Source of the DNA: Pseudomonadota bacterium
GTDB taxonomy: Bacteria; Pseudomonadota; Gammaproteobacteria; Burkholderiales; Burkholderiaceae_F
Assembly (NCBI GenBank): GCA_029778535.1
Contig: JAKOQB010000002.1
Coordinates: forward strand, 1 to 64,000
Length of the DNA: 64,000 bases
Reading direction: 5' to 3'
Shown here: positions 34,443-43,979 of the stretch, in pieces
Position numbering within the stretch: the first letter of the stretch is position 1
Layout: each line of letters begins with the position of its first letter
Position numbers and translations under genes: made by a program
The notes under the pieces: generated by a model
Databases searched by the model: none
The model's input: only the letters and a program-made list of their open reading frames with translations
What the model was told of the DNA's origin: nothing

Positions 34443-35207
34443 TCAGGCGATGGCGCGCTCGATGTCGGCGAACGTGCGCGCGATGTCGTGCGTCTGGCCC
34501 GGCGGAATCCCGAGCTGGCGCGCGATCTGCGTCAGCGAAAAGATCCCGCGTACCGTCGTCGCCCCGGCCGTGTCATCGGCGACCTCGATCGCCAGTGCGT
34601 GCTGCCGCCCGGCGGACTGCAGCGTCGCGACGATGTCGCCGACGCGGGCGCGCGCCACGTCGTGCAGATCCAGCACTTCGAGCCGGTCGGCGGGCGTCAT
34701 GATGTCGCGCACGACGAGATCGTTGCGGTGGATCTGCCGTTCATGGGCGATCCGTACAGGCGCCTCGCCCAGGATGTCGGTCGCGGTGACGATTCCCAGC
34801 ACGTGGTTCGAGTCGTCGACGACGAACAACGCGCGCACGCGCTTGTCGATCATGACCCGGTTCGCCGCGTCGATCGAGGCGTCGAAGCCGATCGTCACGG
34901 CGCTGACGCGGCGCAGGTCCGTCATCACTTCGATGGCCGGCGAATCGAGCTGCACCGGGGCCGCCGAGGTTGCAGGCGGCAGCCGGTATCGGGTGCCCGG
35001 CCTCGCCATGAAATGGCGCAGAGGAACATAGCGTCCGGTCAACGGCGCGGGAGCATGCTCCGCGGGTTCTTCGCTCGCCTCGTGGCTCGGCTGAAAGAAC
35101 ATGAGCCGCAGAAAATGATCGCGCCGGGCCCGCTGCTCGTGCGCGCCGCGGACCGCCGCGTTGGCGGAATTCGAAACCTGCTGCTTGGGTTCAGACCTGT
35201 CAGCCAT
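34443..35207 (-). CDS. CBS-domain pair protein with N-terminal extension
   Basis: 254 residues from the ATG at 35207, which has GGAGG just upstream; the open frame before it is not convincing. The first 100 residues are polar and low in complexity with an RRDHFLRLMFF segment. Two CBS motifs follow: VRALFVVDDSNHVLGIVTATDIL and a second ending TTVRGIFSLTQIARQLG. The last part (HDIARTFADIERAI) resembles a C-terminal helix of CBS proteins found in autotrophic and denitrifying betaproteobacteria. Ligand and partner are unknown. It is convergent with nuoN. The 271 bases upstream of it hold nothing recognisable. Confidence 0.82.
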   Translation of the reverse strand: MADRSEPKQQVSNSANAAVRGAHEQRARRDHFLRLMFFQPSHEASEEPAEHAPAPLTGRYVPLRHFMARPGTRYRLPPATSAAPVQLDSPAIEVMTDLRRVSAVTIGFDASIDAANRVMIDKRVRALFVVDDSNHVLGIVTATDILGEAPVRIAHERQIHRNDLVVRDIMTPADRLEVLDLHDVARARVGDIVATLQSAGRQHALAIEVADDTAGATTVRGIFSLTQIARQLGIPPGQTHDIARTFADIERAIA

Positions 35208-35478
35208 ACGCGCCTCCTGGACACCGCGGCGAACCGCAATCACCCCGCAGATTCTAGGACCCCGGCTCCGGGAAGAGCGAACGTCGGCTGTGCCCGGCAC
35301 GCGCATCGGTGACGGGTCGAGCCTCGAACGCGCTTGCGGGATGAAGTCCCGGCGATGACCGCACCGGCCGCGCCGGTAAACCGGATATCCGTGCAATCCG
35401 GAGCGGTTGCAGATGCCCGAATCTTCTCCATCAACGCCTTGCACGCAGCCCGGTCGGCGCGTGCGCCGGCCACGCCCT

Positions 35479-36369
35479 TCAGTCTTCCTTCAGGCGCTGA
35501 AGAATCTCGCGCGCGCTCTGCGGCCGCGCGCTCGGGTCGAGTTCCAGGCAGGCCTTTGTGACCGAAAGAATCCGCCCGGAGTAGGCGCGCTCCAGGATCT
35601 CGATCGACAACGGAATCAGGTCCTCGCGGGCGCGAGCGTTCGCCTCCTGCGGCGCCTTGCCGCTCATGCAGGCCAGCATGCAGGCGCCGATTCCGTAGAC
35701 GTCGGTCCAACTGCCGACGGCGCCGTCGCGCCTGTAGGCCTCCGGCGCGGCAAAGCCCGGGGTGAACATCGGCATTGCCGATGCGGAATCGCGCCCCGCC
35801 GTGCGTCGGGCAGCGCCAAAATCGATCAACTTGGGCACGCCGTCGGGCTGCAGGATGATGTTCTGAGGCTTCAGATCGAGGTGCAGCAGCTTGCGGCCAT
35901 GGACCTCGTCCAGGCCATCGAGCAACCGCGAAAAGACACCAGTGATGAAGTCCTCGGGCAGCACCGCAATGCGACCCTGCACGCGGTTGCGCACGATATG
36001 TTTGTCCAGCGAGGCGCCCTCGATGAACTGGATCACCATGTAGATCGTCTCGTTGGCGCGCACCAGTTCGAGCACCTGCGCGATGTTCGGGTGGTTGATG
36101 CCCGCGAGGATCCGCGCCTCCTCGAAGAACGCGGCCAGGCCGTATCGATAAGCCGAAATGTGCTCGGCCGCGATGTAGGGGACGAGGTCTCCGGGTCGCC
36201 GCAGCGCCCTGTTCGCGGGCATGTATTCCTTGATCGCCACGCATTCCTCGCTCTGTTCGGAGTACGCGAGGTAGACGATCGAGAACCCGCCGCTCGAGAG
36301 GACTTGAAGGATGCGGTATGCACCGATCTCGGCGCCGTTCGGCAGTGGAGCGCAGCTGTGATCTTTCAT
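35479..36369 (-). CDS. Hanks-type serine/threonine protein kinase, soluble
   Basis: 296 residues from the ATG at 36369, where the kinase fold begins; an open frame of 110 codons upstream is Arg-rich and unconvincing. Catalytic elements are all visible: glycine loop GGFSIVY (27-33), Lys47 in VAIKEY, Glu83/84 in FFEEARIL, catalytic loop HLDLKPQN (153-160, HLD in place of HRD), DFG (173-175) and APE (188-190). No transmembrane segment or sensor domain follows the kinase. It is close to STK families that begin GAYRI and contain KEYMP. No phosphatase gene is adjacent, and the target is unknown. Confidence 0.9.
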   Translation of the reverse strand: MKDHSCAPLPNGAEIGAYRILQVLSSGGFSIVYLAYSEQSEECVAIKEYMPANRALRRPGDLVPYIAAEHISAYRYGLAAFFEEARILAGINHPNIAQVLELVRANETIYMVIQFIEGASLDKHIVRNRVQGRIAVLPEDFITGVFSRLLDGLDEVHGRKLLHLDLKPQNIILQPDGVPKLIDFGAARRTAGRDSASAMPMFTPGFAAPEAYRRDGAVGSWTDVYGIGACMLACMSGKAPQEANARAREDLIPLSIEILERAYSGRILSVTKACLELDPSARPQSAREILQRLKED

Positions 36370-36836
36370 TCCGGAGTCCGAATTCCTCGACCTCTCGCGC
36401 CGTGCGCCTGATGTCCGGCGATTGCCCTGAAAGCCGGCGCGCCGCGCTTGCGGCCGGCGCCCCTTCGATGAACGCTCGGCGTCATGCGGCGGTACCAGAC
36501 GCCTATGCAACAAGAAAGATTTTGACTTCGTTGGAGTTCCGGCGTCCATTCTATGGCCGGCCTCCTCGACCGGCCGGAACCGGGCCGACCGAGTCTGGCA
36601 CGGCCCGCGCCGGAGCTTCCGCTCCTCGTAAGACGGAACCTGCAAGCGCCCCGACGGATCCGATTTGACGATCGCCTCGATCCGCTGGCCGGATCCCAAG
36701 GCGAGGTGGCATGCGTCGCGCTTGCGGACCGGATCTGTGCCGAGAATGCCGGCGATCCACCGGTCATGGGCGCACGAGGCGTGCGGTTCGATGGCCGCGC
36801 TGCACGGCGATCACGAGCCGCGCGGTGTTCATGCGC
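36370..36836. other. 467-base stretch without a recognisable gene
   Basis: Lies between the kinase start and the dppF stop codon, both on the minus strand. It contains an AT-richer patch near 36505-36535 that could hold the kinase promoter, but no hexamers stand out. No convincing ORF, RNA or repeat was seen. Confidence 0.5.
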
Positions 36837-37811
36837 TCAACTGCGCAGATGACAGGCGACCCAGTGCCCGGCGCCGACCTGCTTCGGCCGCGGCGTTTCG
36901 CTCGCGCACAGCGGCTGCTGCGCGATCGGGCACCGTGTGTGGAAAGCACATCCCGTCGGCGGGTGCAGCGGGCTCGGCACGTCGCCCAGCAGCGGGATGC
37001 GCTTGCGCTTGACGGTCGGATCGGGGATCGGCACCGCCGCCAGCAGCGCCTCGGTGTAGGGGTGCTTCGGGTTCGTGTAGAGCGAGCGCGCGGACGCGAT
37101 CTCGACGATGCGGCCCAGGTACATCACCGCCACGCGGTGGCTGATGTGCTCGACCACCGACAGGTCGTGCGCGATGAAGATGTAGGTCAGGTTGAACTGG
37201 CTGCGCAGGTCTTCGAGCAGGTTGATCACCTGCGCCTGGATCGAGACGTCGAGCGCCGACACCGCCTCGTCGCAGACGATCAGCTTCGGCGACACGGCCA
37301 GCGCGCGCGCGATGCCGATGCGCTGCCGCTGGCCGCCGGAAAACTCGTGCGGATAGCGGCGCATGTAGTCGGCGGCGAGCCCCACCGTCTCCAGCAACTG
37401 CACGATGCGGTCCTCGAACTCGCGCCGCGTCCTGGCAAGCTTGTGGATGATCAACGCCTCGCCGATGATCGCGCCCACCGTCATGCGCGGGTTCAGCGAC
37501 GCATACGGGTCTTGGAAGATGATCTGTAGGTCGCGCGCCAGGCGGCGATGCGTGTCCTTGGCGAGCGCCATCACGTTGGTGCCTTCGAACCACACCTCGC
37601 CCGATGTGGGCTCGATCAGCCGCAGGATGCAGCGGCCGGTGGTCGACTTGCCGCAGCCCGATTCGCCGACGAGGCCGAGCGTCTCGCCCGCGGCGACGTC
37701 GAAGCTCACGCCGTTGACCGCGTGGACGCGGCCGACTTCACGACGCAGCAATCCGCCGCGCACGGGGAAGTGCTTGACGAGGTCGACGACGCGAAGAAGG
37801 GGCTCGGTCAT
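36837..37811 (-). CDS. dppF: Peptide ABC transporter ATP-binding protein (DppF/OppF type)
   Basis: 324 residues. Walker A is GESGCGKST (about residues 50-58), the Q-loop is [12 protein letters not shown], the signature is [15 protein letters not shown], Walker B reads [14 protein letters not shown] and the switch is HD in [11 protein letters not shown]. The C-terminal oligopeptide-family extension with CAFHTRCP contains the cysteines of that domain. Last gene of the dpp-like operon, separated from dppD by a family C repeat. Provides ATP hydrolysis on the cytoplasmic side. Confidence 0.93.
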   Translation of the reverse strand: MTEPLLRVVDLVKHFPVRGGLLRREVGRVHAVNGVSFDVAAGETLGLVGESGCGKSTTGRCILRLIEPTSGEVWFEGTNVMALAKDTHRRLARDLQIIFQDPYASLNPRMTVGAIIGEALIIHKLARTRREFEDRIVQLLETVGLAADYMRRYPHEFSGGQRQRIGIARALAVSPKLIVCDEAVSALDVSIQAQVINLLEDLRSQFNLTYIFIAHDLSVVEHISHRVAVMYLGRIVEIASARSLYTNPKHPYTEALLAAVPIPDPTVKRKRIPLLGDVPSPLHPPTGCAFHTRCPIAQQPLCASETPRPKQVGAGHWVACHLRS

Positions 37812-37841
37812 GGCCGCTGCGCTTGCAACGATGGCGATGGC

Positions 37842-37915
37842 TCGTCTCCCCGGCGAAGGCCGGGGCCTGATTTGCGGCGCTGACAGATTGGGTCCCGGCC
37901 TGCGCCGGGACGACG
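37842..37915. repeat. Palindromic repeat family C, copy 2 (dppD-dppF gap)
   Basis: Left arm TCGTCTCCCCGGCGAAGGCC, central ATTGGGTCC and right arm CGGCCTGCGCCGGGACGACG. The right half is identical to the copies at 18139 and 40832. It fills the 117-base gap between the two ATPase genes. Confidence 0.88.
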
Positions 37916-37928
37916 GCGGCGCGACAGC

Positions 37929-38930
37929 TCAGCCATGGCTGCTCATTCCATTCACATCGAGAATGCACGCCACCTTGTGCCCCGGCGCGACCGCGCGCAG
38001 CGGCGGGTCGGCGGCGGTGCAGGCCTCGCGCGCGTACTTGCAGCGCGGCGCGAAGCGGCAGCCGGCGGGCGGTGCGATCAGCTTGGGCACGACGCCGCGG
38101 ATCGCCTCGAGCCGCACCTTGTGAATGGCCGCGGTGTCGATGCGCGGGATCGAGCGGATCAACCCCTGCGTGTACGGGTGGCGCGGATGGGCGAACAGTT
38201 CCGCCACCGGCGCTTCCTCGACCACCTGGCCCGCGTACATCACGACCACGCGCTGCGCGGTCTCCGCCACCACGCCCATCGCGTGCGTGATCAGCAGGAT
38301 CGCCATGCCGAACTTCTCTTTCAGTTCGCCGAGCAGGTCGAGGATCTGCGCCTGGATCGTCACGTCGAGCGCGGTGGTCGGCTCGTCGGCGATCAAGAGC
38401 TTAGGGTGGCACGACAGCGCCATCGCGATCATCACCCGCTGCCGCATGCCGCCTGAGAACTGGTGCGGGTAGTCATGCACGCGCCGCTGCGGCGTCGGGA
38501 TGTGCACCAGCTTCAACATCTCGATCGCGCGCTCCAGCGCCGCGCGGCGCGGCAGCTTCTCGTGCAGGCGGATCGCCTCGGCGATCTGCTCGCCGATCGT
38601 GTACACGGGGTTCAGCGACGTCATCGGCTCCTGGAAAACGATCGCAATCTCCTTCGCCCGGATCGCCCGCATCGCGTCGTTGCTCATCGGCACGAGGTCG
38701 CGCCCCTGCCACAGGATCTGCCCGGCGACGATCTTTCCCGGCGGCATCGGCACGAGCTTGAGCACGCTCATCGCGGTGACCGACTTGCCGCAGCCCGATT
38801 CGCCGACCACGCTGACGGTTTCGCCGCGCTCGACGGTGAGATCGACGCCGTCGACCGCGTGCAGCCAGCCGTCGTCGGTGTGGAAGTGCGTCTTCAGCCC
38901 GCGGATGTCGAGCAACGCGCTGATCTGCAC
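37929..38930 (-). CDS. dppD: Peptide ABC transporter ATP-binding protein (DppD/OppD type)
   Basis: 333 residues, GTG start overlapping the dppC stop by one base. Walker [27 protein letters not shown], signature [15 protein letters not shown], Walker [21 protein letters not shown] and the switch His in [11 protein letters not shown] are all present. In the last motif the usual HD is HA, so the residue after the switch histidine is Ala. The C-terminal [14 protein letters not shown] segment matches the oligopeptide-transporter family extension. Pairs with dppF. Confidence 0.93.
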   Translation of the reverse strand: MQISALLDIRGLKTHFHTDDGWLHAVDGVDLTVERGETVSVVGESGCGKSVTAMSVLKLVPMPPGKIVAGQILWQGRDLVPMSNDAMRAIRAKEIAIVFQEPMTSLNPVYTIGEQIAEAIRLHEKLPRRAALERAIEMLKLVHIPTPQRRVHDYPHQFSGGMRQRVMIAMALSCHPKLLIADEPTTALDVTIQAQILDLLGELKEKFGMAILLITHAMGVVAETAQRVVVMYAGQVVEEAPVAELFAHPRHPYTQGLIRSIPRIDTAAIHKVRLEAIRGVVPKLIAPPAGCRFAPRCKYAREACTAADPPLRAVAPGHKVACILDVNGMSSHG

Positions 38931-39859
38931 TACAGCACCTTGCGCGGATCGAGCGCGTCGCGCAGACCGTCGCCGACGAAGTTGATCGTCAGCACGGTGA
39001 GGAAGATTGCCGCACCCGGGAACAGCGCCCAGTGCGGCGCGATGTCCATGTGGTCCTTGCTGTCGAACAGGATGCGCCCCCAGGTCGGGATATCGGGCGG
39101 GAAGCCCAGCCCGAGGAACGACAGCGTCGACTCGGCGATGATCGCCGCCGCGATGTCGATCGTTCCGGCGACGATCACCGGGCCGAGCGCGTTGGGCAGG
39201 ATGTGGCGCACGACGGTGCGCACCGGCGACGCGCCGAGCGCGCGCGCCGCCTCGACGAACTCCTTCTCGCGCAGCGAGAAGAACTGCGCGCGCACCAGCC
39301 GCGCGACCGGCATCCAGCGAAAGCCGCCGATCACCGCGACGATCAGCACGAACACGCCGCCCTCGGGGCCGAGCACGCTCTTCAGGCTGTCACGGAACAG
39401 ATAGATGATCAGCAGCAGCAGCGGCAACTGCGGCAACGACAGGAACAGATCCGTCAGCCACATCAGCGCCGCGTCGATGCTGCCGCGCGAGCTCCCGGCA
39501 ATCGCGCCGACCAGCACGCCGACGATGACCGCCATCGTCATCGCCGCCAGCCCCACCGCGAGCGAGATGCGCCCGCCGTACATCATGCGCGCGAGCAGGT
39601 CCTGGCCGAGGTCGTCGGTTCCGAACGGGTGCGCGAGCGAGGGCCCCTGCAGTTGTGCCGCGAAGTCGATGTCGTTGATCGGCACCTTCCACGCCAGCGG
39701 GCCGAAGGCGACCGCCGCCACCAGCGCCGCCAGCACGAACAGGCTCAGGTACGCCAGCCGGTGGCGCTTGAAGCGCCGCCACGCCTCGCGCCACGGCGAG
39801 GTGCCGGCGCGCGCCGCGCTGGCGCTAGCGGTAACTGATGCGGGGGTCGAGCCAGCCAT
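38930..39859 (-). CDS. dppC: Peptide ABC transporter permease (DppC type)
   Basis: 309 residues, N-terminal cytoplasmic stretch then about six helices. The HPFGTDDLGQDLLARMMYGGR region, split here as FGTDDLGQD and LLARMMYGGRISL, and the EAA loop EAARALGASPVRTVVRHILPN are the marks of the DppC/OppC family. The annotated start overlaps the dppB end by 35 bases; a later start is possible. Has the long loop after helix 1 found in peptide permeases. Confidence 0.92.
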   Translation of the reverse strand: MAGSTPASVTASASAARAGTSPWREAWRRFKRHRLAYLSLFVLAALVAAVAFGPLAWKVPINDIDFAAQLQGPSLAHPFGTDDLGQDLLARMMYGGRISLAVGLAAMTMAVIVGVLVGAIAGSSRGSIDAALMWLTDLFLSLPQLPLLLLIIYLFRDSLKSVLGPEGGVFVLIVAVIGGFRWMPVARLVRAQFFSLREKEFVEAARALGASPVRTVVRHILPNALGPVIVAGTIDIAAAIIAESTLSFLGLGFPPDIPTWGRILFDSKDHMDIAPHWALFPGAAIFLTVLTINFVGDGLRDALDPRKVL

Positions 39860-40784
39860 ACAGGACGTCGGCGATCAGGTTGAAGATGATCACGAGACAC
39901 GAGAACACGAACGTCACCGCCATGATCACCGGCGTGTCGTTGCGCAGGATCGCGTCGATCAGCAGCGACCCGATTCCGGGGACGCGGAAGATCTGCTCGG
40001 TGACGATCGCGCCGCCGAACACCGCCGGCATCTGCAGCGCGACCAGCGTGACAACCGGGATCAAGGCGTTCCTCACCACGTGCTTGATCACCACGATGCG
40101 CTCCGCGAGCCCCTTGGCGCGCGCGGTCGTCACGTAGTCGAGCCGGATCACGTCGAGCATCGCCGAGCGCACGTAGCGCGTCCAGCTCGCGCCCTGGAAC
40201 AGTCCCAGCACGGCGATCGGCATGATCGACTGCTTGATCATCTCGACCCACCACTGCCAGCCGGTGGTCGACAGATCGGCGCGGAACACGAACGGCAGCC
40301 AGCCGAGCTTGATCGAGAAGATCAGGATCAGCAGGATGCCGGTGAAGAAGGTCGGCAGCGAGAACCCGACGAAGGCGAACGTGCTGGCGATGCGGTCGAA
40401 CCACGAGTACGGCCGCATCGCCGAAACCACGCCGACCGGCAGCGCGATCGCCAGCGCCAGAACCTGCGAGGCGCCGATCACCGCCAGCGTGACCGGCACC
40501 CGCTGCCAGATCAGCGTGTCGACGTCGACTCGGCTGATGAACGAGAAGCCCCAGTCGCCGTGCAGCATCGCGGCGAGCCAGTGGAAATAGCGCTGCCACA
40601 CCGGATCGTCGAGCCCGAACCTGGCGCGCAGCGCCATTCTCACTTCGGCCGGCACGTTGGGGTTCAGTGCCAGGTCGCCGAACGGATCGCCGGGTGCCAG
40701 CGCCAGCACGGTGAACAGCACCACGCTGATGCCCAGCAAGCTGGGCACGGCGATCAGCAGGCGCCGCAGCAGGTACGAGCCCAC
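39825..40784 (-). CDS. dppB: Peptide ABC transporter permease (DppB type)
   Basis: 319 residues, GTG start with GGAGA 12 bases upstream. MGSYLLRRLLIAVPSLLG is the typical first helix of DppB/OppB permeases, LAPGDPFGDLALNP follows, and the EAA loop is TTARAKGLAERIVVIKHVVRN. About six membrane helices. Forms the translocation channel with DppC. Confidence 0.93.
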   Translation of the reverse strand: MGSYLLRRLLIAVPSLLGISVVLFTVLALAPGDPFGDLALNPNVPAEVRMALRARFGLDDPVWQRYFHWLAAMLHGDWGFSFISRVDVDTLIWQRVPVTLAVIGASQVLALAIALPVGVVSAMRPYSWFDRIASTFAFVGFSLPTFFTGILLILIFSIKLGWLPFVFRADLSTTGWQWWVEMIKQSIMPIAVLGLFQGASWTRYVRSAMLDVIRLDYVTTARAKGLAERIVVIKHVVRNALIPVVTLVALQMPAVFGGAIVTEQIFRVPGIGSLLIDAILRNDTPVIMAVTFVFSCLVIIFNLIADVLYGWLDPRISYR

Positions 40785-40831
40785 GGCCGGTCTCTATGTC
40801 TCCGAATCAGTGAGAATGCTCAGCGACCCGC

Positions 40832-40905
40832 TCGTCGCCCCGGCGTAGGCCGGGGCCCAAGTTCGCGATGCGCTGAGATTGGGTCCCGGCCTGCGCCGGG
40901 ACGAC
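40832..40905. repeat. Palindromic repeat family C, copy 3 (dppA-dppB gap)
   Basis: Left arm TCGTCGCCCCGGCGTAGGCC, central GATTGGGTCC and right arm CGGCCTGCGCCGGGACGACG. It lies between the binding-protein gene and the permease genes, a position where hairpins often limit downstream expression. Confidence 0.88.
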
Positions 40906-40927
40906 GGCTTCGGTGCACAGCGACGTC

Positions 40928-42730
40928 TCAGCCCGCGGGCGCCCCGTCCCGATACCAGTTCTGCAGTTGCGAGAAGTCCAGATCCCAGCCGGTCGACGGC
41001 GCCACGAGTTTCAGGCTCGCGCCGCGCACGCGCGGGCGGCTGATCAGCGGAACGATCACGTGGTCGTTGACCGGCAGGTCGTTCAGCCTGATGAACAGCG
41101 CCGCGCGCTTGACCGGATCGAGCTCGCTCTCGGCGGCCGCGTAGGTCTTGTCGTATTCCGCGTTGATCCAGCGCGTGATGTTGCGGCCCTGCCATTTGTT
41201 CGCCTTCGATGACACCTCGCTCGACAGGTACTGGTCCATGAAGCGTTCGGGATCGGGCTGCGTCATCGTCGTGGTGTACATCTGCATGTCGCACCAGAAC
41301 TTGCCGTAGGTGTCCGGGTTCGCCACGTCGGACGAGAAGAACACGCTGGCGGTGACCGACTTCAGTTCCAGATCGATGCCCGCCTTCTGGCAGCCCTGCT
41401 TGACGACGGCCTGCTCCTTCTGCCGCAACGAGTTCACCGAGGTCTGGAACACGAACTTCAGCTTCTTGCCGTCCTTCTCGCGGATGCCGTCGGATCCGCG
41501 CTTCCAGCCGGCGGCATCGAGGACCTGGTTGGCCTTTTCGATGTTGAATTCGTACTTCGTGTTGGGCGAGCGGAAGCGCGCCGGGTTGTTCAGGAAGTTG
41601 CTGGTCGCGACCCCCGTGCGCCCGTAGATGAACTCCTGGATGCCCTTGCGATCGACCACCATCGACATCGCCTGGCGCACCGCCGGATCGCTGAACGCGA
41701 AGTGCTTCGACTTCACGCTGGCGCGCTCGCCGTCGACCTCGTTCCACGGGTCGTGGATGTTGAGCTGGATGAACTCGATGTCGCCGCTGTCGACGATCAC
41801 CGCGCGGCCCTTGCCGCCGGCCTCCAGGCGCTTGAGGACCTCGTCCTCGACCTGAAGGTTCCACGCGTAGTCGAACTCGCCCGTCTGCAGCACCGCGCGC
41901 GCGGCCGAGGTCGCGTCGCCGCCGCCCTTCATCTCGATCGCGTCGAAGAACGGGCGGTTGGGCATGTGGTAGTTGGTGTTGATCTCGCCGCGCACCATGT
42001 CGCCGGGCTTGAAGTCGACGAACTTGTACGGCCCGGTGCCGACCGGTTTCAGATTTCCCGGCGCGTCGCGCGACTTGGAACCGATGTACGGCGCGAACAC
42101 ATGCTTCGGGATGATCATGCCCTCGGCGGCGACGAACGCGCGCGCCCAGAAGGGCGTGGGCTTGGCGAACGTGAGCCGGATCGTGTGCGAGTCGACCTTG
42201 GTGACCGTGACGTCCTTGTACACGCCGCTGGTGACCGCGGCGGTCTCCGGATTGCGCGCGTACTCCCACGTAAACACGCAGTCGTCGGCGGTGAACGGCT
42301 GGCCGTCGTGCCAGGTGACGCCCTTCTTCAGCTTCCAGGTGACGCTCTTGCCGTCGGCCGCCAGACCGCCGTTGTCGCGGGTCGGAATCTCGGCGGCGAG
42401 GATCGGCACCAGGTTGCCGTCGGCGTCCCACACCGCCAGCGGCTCGTAGAAGATGCGCGAGCCTTCCTGGTCCTTGGTGCCGTTGGCGAAGTGCGGCTGC
42501 AGCAGCGTCGCGCCCTGCCACCACAGCACCTTGAGCACGCCGCCGCCGCCGCGCCTGGTCGGTTTGTAGGCGGCGCCCGTCTGCGCGCCGGCGATGCCGG
42601 CGTGCATCAGCAGCATCGACGCCATCGGCGCCGACAATCCCAGGCCGATCATCTGCCGGATGAAGGCGCGGCGCGCCAGGCGACCTTCGCGTACCTCCTC
42701 GATGAGGTCGCGCAATTCCTGTTCCCGCAT
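40928..42730 (-). CDS. dppA: Periplasmic peptide-binding protein of a Dpp/Opp ABC transporter
   Basis: 600 residues from the ATG at 42730, which is preceded by GAGGAG. The N-terminus is unusual: MREQELRDLIEEVREGRLARRAFIRQMIGL (residues 1-30, split by the RR pair at about 20-21), a Tat-like leader with about 20 residues before the arginines, then a hydrophobic stretch ending AGAQ. The SBP_bac_5 body follows: LAAEIPTRDNGG, WKLKKGVTWHDGQPFTADD and GTGPYKFVDFKPGD. It is longer than E. coli DppA (about 535). It binds peptides or a similar nitrogenous solute outside the inner membrane. Confidence 0.9.
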   Translation of the reverse strand: MREQELRDLIEEVREGRLARRAFIRQMIGLGLSAPMASMLLMHAGIAGAQTGAAYKPTRRGGGGVLKVLWWQGATLLQPHFANGTKDQEGSRIFYEPLAVWDADGNLVPILAAEIPTRDNGGLAADGKSVTWKLKKGVTWHDGQPFTADDCVFTWEYARNPETAAVTSGVYKDVTVTKVDSHTIRLTFAKPTPFWARAFVAAEGMIIPKHVFAPYIGSKSRDAPGNLKPVGTGPYKFVDFKPGDMVRGEINTNYHMPNRPFFDAIEMKGGGDATSAARAVLQTGEFDYAWNLQVEDEVLKRLEAGGKGRAVIVDSGDIEFIQLNIHDPWNEVDGERASVKSKHFAFSDPAVRQAMSMVVDRKGIQEFIYGRTGVATSNFLNNPARFRSPNTKYEFNIEKANQVLDAAGWKRGSDGIREKDGKKLKFVFQTSVNSLRQKEQAVVKQGCQKAGIDLELKSVTASVFFSSDVANPDTYGKFWCDMQMYTTTMTQPDPERFMDQYLSSEVSSKANKWQGRNITRWINAEYDKTYAAAESELDPVKRAALFIRLNDLPVNDHVIVPLISRPRVRGASLKLVAPSTGWDLDFSQLQNWYRDGAPAG

Positions 42731-42823
42731 GGTCTGTCTCCTCGTAATTGGTTTGGAACGGGCCGGCCATTGTGCTACAGGCCGTAAGCCGATGGAACCG
42801 GCCAAGCGCGCGCGTTCGGGATG

Positions 42824-43795
42824 TCAGAGCGGCCGCGTGCTCGGCCGCGCCAGGTAGAACCACTCATGGCCCGGCAGCGCGGCGTGATCGGGGAACACGA
42901 TGTAGCCAGCCTCGGGCGCGCGCAGCTCGGCGCCGTCGGCGCGCACGGCGATCAGATCGCCGGCGGCGAGCGGGTCGAAGCTCGACCACTGCCTGACGAA
43001 ACGGTCGCCGGTCGCGTGCCGGTCGACGACCTCGGCGAGCGTCAGACATTCGAACGGACCCTGCGGCGGCGACAGCGGCAGGTCGGCGATGCCCAGCAGC
43101 GCGAGCGTCTGCCGGATCGCGTGCCGCGCCACTGCCGGCGCGGCGGCATCCTCGTGCTGGCCGCATTCGAGCGTGACCGCGTAGCCGCCGACCGAGCGCA
43201 TGTACTCGGTGGTGCCGACGCCGTATGCGGGATCCTCGTTCACCGCATCGGGCGTCAGCCGCAGCGCGCGCCGCCGCGCCACGCCGGCGGCGTAGACCTC
43301 CATCCAGCCGTCGACGACGCGTTTGACGCCGAGGTGCGCGGCGAGCCGCGCCTCTTCCGCTGCGTGGGCAAAGGGCTCGAGCGGGCCGTCGTTGTCGGCG
43401 GGGCCGCGCAGCGCGAATGGTTCGCCGGGGCTGCGGAAGCTGTGCAGGTCGAGCAGCGCGTCGTGCTCGGCGAGCAGCGGACACAGCACGTTGGCGATGC
43501 GGTCCTCGTTGTCGCGCGGCGCGCTGGTCGGCAGCAGGCGCCGATTGAGGTTGCGATCGCCCATGCGCTCGCCCTTCGCGTAGGCGAGCGGATTGGCGAT
43601 CGGAACGAAGGTCACCGTGCCGCGCACGATTGGCACCTCGCCGCGTTCGATCTCGCCGAGCACGCGCTCGATGCCGCGCGTGCCGGCGACCTCGTTGCCG
43701 TGCACCGCGCCGGTCACGATCAGCCGCGGGCCGGGTTCGAGCGCGGCAAAGCGATGGATGTGCAGGTGCTGCGCGGACGGGGGTGGCGTTGTCAT
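42824..43795 (-). CDS. Succinylglutamate desuccinylase/aspartoacylase (M14 AspA/AstE) family hydrolase
   Basis: 323 residues. Zinc ligands of the M14 fold are visible as His32 and Glu35 in VHGNE and His118 in LDLHSF; DRNLNR (80-85) binds substrate carboxylates and a Glu in VTLECGQ (about 208) is the likely catalytic base. Members remove acyl groups from N-acylated amino acids. The C-terminal part is the beta-barrel-like extension of the family. It lies 94 bases upstream of dppA on the same strand, so transport and deacylation of N-acyl-amino acids or peptides may be linked. Confidence 0.88.
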   Translation of the reverse strand: MTTPPPSAQHLHIHRFAALEPGPRLIVTGAVHGNEVAGTRGIERVLGEIERGEVPIVRGTVTFVPIANPLAYAKGERMGDRNLNRRLLPTSAPRDNEDRIANVLCPLLAEHDALLDLHSFRSPGEPFALRGPADNDGPLEPFAHAAEEARLAAHLGVKRVVDGWMEVYAAGVARRRALRLTPDAVNEDPAYGVGTTEYMRSVGGYAVTLECGQHEDAAAPAVARHAIRQTLALLGIADLPLSPPQGPFECLTLAEVVDRHATGDRFVRQWSSFDPLAAGDLIAVRADGAELRAPEAGYIVFPDHAALPGHEWFYLARPSTRPL

Positions 43796-43819
43796 CTGAT
43801 CGCCGCCTCTGGGCTCATG

Positions 43820-43887
43820 TCGTCCCCGCGAAAGCGGGGACCCAGTGGCTTTCGCTTCACTGGATTCCCGCCTGCGCGGGAATGACG
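43820..43887. repeat. Palindromic repeat, family C relative
   Basis: TCGTCCCCGCGAAAGCGGGG is followed by a central GCTTTCGCTTCACTGGA and then TTCCCGCCTGCGCGGGAATG and ACGA. Two local hairpins within an outer dyad, the common GTCGTCCCCGCGAAAGCGGG element. It lies in the 184-base gap between the divergent hydrolase and peptidase genes. Confidence 0.8.
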
Positions 43888-43979
43888 AGATCTAGAGTCG
43901 TAGCTGAAGTTCATCGCCAGTCAGTCTGCAAACGAACTTACGCGCCGCTCGTCGCGCACGCAAGCAGTAGGATGCGCGC

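Noticed and set aside
35208-36699. N-terminal extensions of the CBS protein and the kinase upstream of the chosen starts
   Set aside because: The added sequence is low-complexity Arg/Pro/Ser-rich, lacks homology-like patterns, and the chosen ATGs coincide with the domain start; the CBS protein also has GGAGG there.
36553-36852. Plus-strand open frame upstream of dppF
   Set aside because: No ribosome-binding site, Arg/Pro-rich composition and no recognisable domain; it appears by chance in GC-rich DNA.
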